Assembly: GCA_026417715.1 (NCBI GenBank)
Contig: JAOACU010000088.1
Span: 1 to 10,263 of the forward strand
Source of the DNA: Anaerolineae bacterium
Lineage (GTDB): Bacteria; Chloroflexota; Anaerolineae; UBA4142
Direction of reading: 5' to 3'
Length of the DNA: 10,263 nt
Shown here: in pieces, positions 7,952 to 10,263 of the stretch
How positions within the stretch are numbered: position 1 is the first letter of the stretch
How the letters are laid out: every line of letters starts with the position of its first letter
The notes under the pieces: model-generated
What the model was told of the DNA's origin: nothing
Databases searched by the model: none
What the model saw: only the letters and a program-made list of their open reading frames with translations
Program-made: the position numbers and the translations under genes

Positions 7952-7992
7952 GTCTTCCGTCTTCCGTCCTCCGTCCTCCGTCTTCCGTCCTC
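7951..7992 (-). repeat. 7-bp tandem repeat array between pth and the four-helix-bundle gene
   Basis: Six exact-length units CGTCYTC on the plus strand (CGTCTTC, CGTCTTC, CGTCCTC, CGTCCTC, CGTCTTC, CGTCCTC), with partial units on both sides. The next unit, CGTCAGT, contains the TGA stop of pth. On the coding strand the unit reads GARGACG. It is inverted relative to the array at 7464-7526 and holds the right arm (7967-7982) of a perfect 16-bp inverted repeat. Confidence 0.92.
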
Positions 7993-7994
7993 CG

Positions 7995-8603
7995 TCAGTT
8001 GAAACGACTCATCGCCGCGTCAATCCCTTCGCGCAACCACGCCTCGATGGCATCAACCGCGCGCGCAAAGGTTTCTTCCATCACGACGAGTTCCGCATCG
8101 CTAAACGCGCCGAGCACGTGGTCAATGTCCGCATCGGGATTCGGTCGCCCGATGCCCACGCGCAGGCGCGGAAAATCGGACGCGCCGAGTTGCGCGATGA
8201 TGGATTCCATCCCGTGATGTCCACCCGCGCTTCCCTTGGGACGCAAGCGTAGTTTGCCCAGCGGCAAATCGAGATCATCGTACACGACAAGTAAATCGTT
8301 GAGCGCGATTTTGTAAAACGACACAAGTTTGCTCACCGCGTTGCCGCTCAGGTTCATAAACGTCTGCGGCTTCACCAGCAGCACGCGCGCATCGCCGATG
8401 TTGCCTTCGGCAAGTTCGGCGTTGAAACGTTTGCGCGCGAATTTCCAATCGTGGGCGCGCGCGAATCGCTCGACAATCATAAAGCCGACGTTGTGACGAC
8501 TATGCGCGTATCGCGCGCCGGGATTGCCAAGCCCCACGATGAGTTTGATGTGTGTGGGTGCCGTTGCCGCACCGTGACGGAGTAGCCAGCGTAGTGATGG
8601 CAT
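7995..8603 (-). CDS. pth: Peptidyl-tRNA hydrolase
   Basis: This 202-residue bacterial-type Pth cleaves peptidyl-tRNAs released from stalled ribosomes, recycling tRNA in the cytoplasm. Conserved sites are GLGNPG with Asn27 (24-29), SRHNVGF with catalytic His37, KPQTFMNLSG with Met83-Asn84, and VYDDLDLPLG with Asp109. The position matching E. coli Asn114 (GGHNG) is His130 (GGHHG). The core begins at IKLIVGLG, residue 19, so about 18 N-terminal residues are extra; no later in-frame start is visible, so ATG 8603 is kept with some doubt. No Shine-Dalgarno precedes it, and a heptad array starts four bases upstream. The TGA stop lies in the edge of the next array. It is the first gene of the leftward cluster pth, four-helix bundle, mfd. 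Confidence 0.95.
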   Translation of the reverse strand: MPSLRWLLRHGAATAPTHIKLIVGLGNPGARYAHSRHNVGFMIVERFARAHDWKFARKRFNAELAEGNIGDARVLLVKPQTFMNLSGNAVSKLVSFYKIALNDLLVVYDDLDLPLGKLRLRPKGSAGGHHGMESIIAQLGASDFPRLRVGIGRPNPDADIDHVLGAFSDAELVVMEETFARAVDAIEAWLREGIDAAMSRFN

Positions 8604-8607
8604 AGGT

Positions 8608-8635
8608 GAGATTAGAGATTAGAGATTAGGGATTG
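8608..8635 (+). repeat. 7-bp tandem repeat array just upstream of pth
   Basis: Four units: GAGATTA three times, then GGGATTG. On the pth coding strand it reads as TAATCTC units and stops four bases before the ATG, where a ribosome binding site would normally lie. The same heptad type forms the arms of the inverted repeat inside mfd (6072-6131). Confidence 0.88.
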
Positions 8636-8729
8636 GGATAGAGCGAGTTGCAGTGCCAATAATCTGCCTATTTTAGCAAGTTTACCATCAATGGGAAAAT
8701 CTGGCAAAAACGGATGATGCAGGGTTGGT

Positions 8730-8804
8730 AAAGTCGGTGTTGGCGACTGCAAGTCGCCGCAACGACCACCCGAAGCCGACCGCTGTCGGCTAAACCAGCC
8801 CGCG
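8730..8804. repeat. Multi-hairpin intergenic repeat, copy 1
   Basis: A 75-base block, repeated with about 90% identity at 8881-8956. It holds GGCGACT/AGTCGCC (8742-8748 with 8752-8758, 3-base loop) and AGCCGAC/GTCGGCT (8774-8780 with 8785-8791, 4-base loop). A third hairpin, AGCCCGC/GCGGGCT (8797-8803 with 8808-8814), runs past the end of the shared block. All three stems are 7 bp. Confidence 0.88.
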
Positions 8805-8880
8805 AAGGCGGGCTTTGGGTAGTTGTTGCTGTGAATTTATTCGCCCGTCAATGCACCAGCCGTGAAGGCAGGGCTAGTGC

Positions 8881-8956
8881 AAAGTCGGTGTTGGCGACTG
8901 CAAGTCGCCGCAATGACCACCCGAAGCCGACTGCGGTCGGCTAAATCAAGCCCGCG
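8881..8956. repeat. Multi-hairpin intergenic repeat, copy 2
   Basis: Direct copy of 8730-8804, offset by 151 bases. The first hairpin (8893-8909) is identical. The second (8925-8931 with 8936-8942) keeps its stem while its loop changes from CGCT to TGCG. The third hairpin is not conserved; a different small one, CAGGG/CCCTG, follows at about 8957-8970. Confidence 0.88.
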
Positions 8957-9037
8957 CAGGGTTTGCCCTGAACTCGAACAGTGGACTTGTACGGCGAATT
9001 GATTCGACTGTGTGTCAGGTATTGCCAAGCGAAATTG

Positions 9038-9066
9038 TTTGCGCAAAATCACAACACGGCTATAAT
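9038..9066 (+). promoter_or_regulatory. Candidate sigma70-type promoter of the lipoprotein gene
   Basis: A perfect -10 box TATAAT at 9061-9066 has a weak -35-like TTTGCG at 9038-9043, 17 bases upstream. Initiation near 9073 would give a short leader of about 18 bases holding the AGGTGG/AAAGG ribosome-site candidates before ATG 9091. Confidence 0.55.
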
Positions 9067-9090
9067 CTAGTGTCTGAAAGGTAGGTGGAA

Positions 9091-10263
9091 ATGCAGAAAC
9101 ACTTGAACAGGATAAGCGTGTTTATTCTGCTCATCGTGATTGCACTATTGGCATGTTCACCCCAAGTCATCATCAATGAGGTGTTGGGGACGACGCCCCA
9201 AGTCACTGCAACCAAGTTTGCGCTGGCGATCACGCCAACGCCGCCACTCACACCACCGTCTCCAACGGCTGTTCCATCGCCGATGCCAAGCGTCACGCGT
9301 CCTAGCGCGTCTTCACCCACAGCACCACCGGTGTTAGATTTGCGTACCGATTTGCCCGCGCTTACTCTGCGCGACTGGCCCCGCCCCGCCAACGATAACG
9401 GACGTTGTATCCACTTTTTTGCCGATCGCATCTACTATACGCCGCGCGATTTTGAAATTCAAATGCCGCGCGTGATTGATTTGCAAATGCGGTGGATGTT
9501 GGTCATCTATCCCGATGAAAATCAGTTGCGGCTTGCCGCGTCACATTTCAAAGCCGCAGGGATTGTGCCCGTTTGGCGACGCTATTTGCGCGCCTACAAT
9601 CGTTACTCGTCTTGGGAGCGCGATATTCAAATCCTCAAAGAGTATGGCTTGCCGCCTTATATGCAAGTTTACAACGAACCCGACAGTGAAGCCGAATGGG
9701 ATGGTCGTCCCGTGAATCGTGATCTGTGGATGGCGAATTTCATCGCCTCGGCGCGCGAAATTTACAACGCGGGTGGTTTCGTGGGCTTGCAAGTGCTCGA
9801 TCCCGATTGGCTACGCGCGGTGATTCGCGAAATCAAAGCGCGCAAAGGCGACCGACTCTTTGGGCGAATGTTCTTTGTGCCCCATTCGTACGCGCTCAAT
9901 CATCCTCCCAATTACACCGAGGATGAAAATTCGGTCTTGGGCTTTCGAATGTACGCGGATGTGTTTCGCGAAGAGTTGGGATTCGTCCCGCCATTTATCG
10001 TGGGTGAGGGAGGATGGAAAATCGGCGAGGCGCACGATAGTCGTTTTCCCAAAGTGGACGAGGTTCTGATCGCCAAGTACTATGTGGAACTGTTCAACTG
10101 GTTTCGTCCGCCGGGGCGACTGTCGAATGGGGAACCACTACCCGATTATCTGTTCGCCTTCTGTCCTTGGCTGTTGGCATCGAACACAACGGCGGGCGCG
10201 TGGTACGATTCGTTTGAAGGTGAACGTACGTTGTTGATTCAATCCGTGACCAAGATGGGTACG
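9091..10263 (+). CDS. Lipoprotein with clan GH-A-like glycoside hydrolase domain (C-terminus outside window)
   Basis: The frame is open for 391 codons from ATG 9091 to the window edge. A basic N-terminus and hydrophobic segment end in the lipobox LLAC, with lipidated Cys22, so the mature protein should be anchored on the outer face of the membrane. Residues ~38-80 are a Pro/Thr/Ser-rich linker. The domain from about residue 83 resembles a (beta/alpha)8 barrel of clan GH-A: MQVYNEPD with Glu196 fits the acid/base Asn-Glu-Pro motif after strand 4, and FIVGEGGW with Glu306 fits the nucleophile after strand 7, 110 residues later. A PHSY motif lies between them. I cannot assign a GH family or substrate; a catalytically inactive barrel is possible. 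It has its own promoter and is divergent from pth, with no visible link to the repair and translation genes. Confidence 0.8.
   Translation, partial: MQKHLNRISVFILLIVIALLACSPQVIINEVLGTTPQVTATKFALAITPTPPLTPPSPTAVPSPMPSVTRPSASSPTAPPVLDLRTDLPALTLRDWPRPANDNGRCIHFFADRIYYTPRDFEIQMPRVIDLQMRWMLVIYPDENQLRLAASHFKAAGIVPVWRRYLRAYNRYSSWERDIQILKEYGLPPYMQVYNEPDSEAEWDGRPVNRDLWMANFIASAREIYNAGGFVGLQVLDPDWLRAVIREIKARKGDRLFGRMFFVPHSYALNHPPNYTEDENSVLGFRMYADVFREELGFVPPFIVGEGGWKIGEAHDSRFPKVDEVLIAKYYVELFNWFRPPGRLSNGEPLPDYLFAFCPWLLASNTTAGAWYDSFEGERTLLIQSVTKMGT

Larger units (their letters stand above)
8604..9090. other. Divergent intergenic region rich in repeats
   Basis: This 487-base gap separates leftward pth from the rightward lipoprotein gene. 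It holds the heptad array (8608-8635), two copies of a multi-hairpin repeat (8730-8804 and 8881-8956), a 9-bp hairpin with one mismatch between them (8853-8861 with 8872-8880), and the lipoprotein promoter (9038-9066). For pth, only a weak minus-strand -10-like TAAAAT (8675-8670) is seen. I see no tRNA or convincing gene; small open frames here run through the repeats. Confidence 0.7.

Noticed and set aside
7464..7992. The heptad arrays as a CRISPR array.
   Set aside because: Units are 7 bp and contiguous, with no spacers and no cas gene.
8797..8820. GC-rich hairpin AGCCCGC/GCGGGCT followed by TTTGGGT as an intrinsic terminator.
   Set aside because: The T-run is only three bases, no plus-strand gene ends upstream, and the hairpin belongs to a repeated multi-hairpin block.
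8837..9052. A 71-residue minus-strand open frame in the divergent gap.
   Set aside because: Most of it runs through the second multi-hairpin repeat and the sequence towards the lipoprotein promoter; no ribosome site or recognisable motif.

Overview
The window looks like a piece of a Chloroflexota chromosome, probably Anaerolineae-like. This is an inference from the moderate GC content, the Pro/Thr-rich linker of the lipoprotein, and the many short palindromic and 7-bp tandem repeats between genes. No rRNA or other taxonomic marker is present, so the assignment is only moderately sure.

Five genes on the minus strand fill 1-8603. In transcription order they are peptidyl-tRNA hydrolase (pth, 8603-7995), a free-standing 23S rRNA intervening-sequence-type four-helix-bundle protein (7939-7532), the transcription-repair coupling factor Mfd (7450-3977), a membrane-anchored SPFH/band-7 protein (3824-2847), and a very large PLP-dependent aminotransferase-like protein with two tandem aminotransferase modules. 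That last gene starts with GTG at 2778 and runs off the left edge. After a divergent, repeat-filled gap (8604-9090), one plus-strand gene starts at 9091 and runs off the right edge. It encodes a lipoprotein with a clan GH-A-like glycosidase domain.

The pth-mfd pair is an old bacterial neighbourhood; in Bacillus the order is spoVC/pth-fin-mfd. Here the small four-helix-bundle gene sits between the two. Each of the three genes pth, four-helix bundle and mfd is preceded, within 4-13 bases of its start codon, by an array of 7-bp repeats. The arrays on the two sides of the small gene are inverted relative to each other and share a perfect 16-bp inverted repeat. In a common transcript they could pair and enclose the whole small gene in a loop. 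A further heptad-type inverted repeat lies inside the mfd reading frame and is translated in frame.

Other repeats are two copies of a 31-bp double palindrome, each after a minus-strand gene (2805-2835 and 3862-3892), and two copies of a roughly 75-bp multi-hairpin element in the divergent gap (8730-8804 and 8881-8956). Candidate sigma70-type promoters are seen before the SPFH gene and before the lipoprotein gene. The most unusual items are the repeat-bracketed four-helix-bundle cassette, the repeat-derived peptide in Mfd, and the tandem active/degenerate aminotransferase protein.
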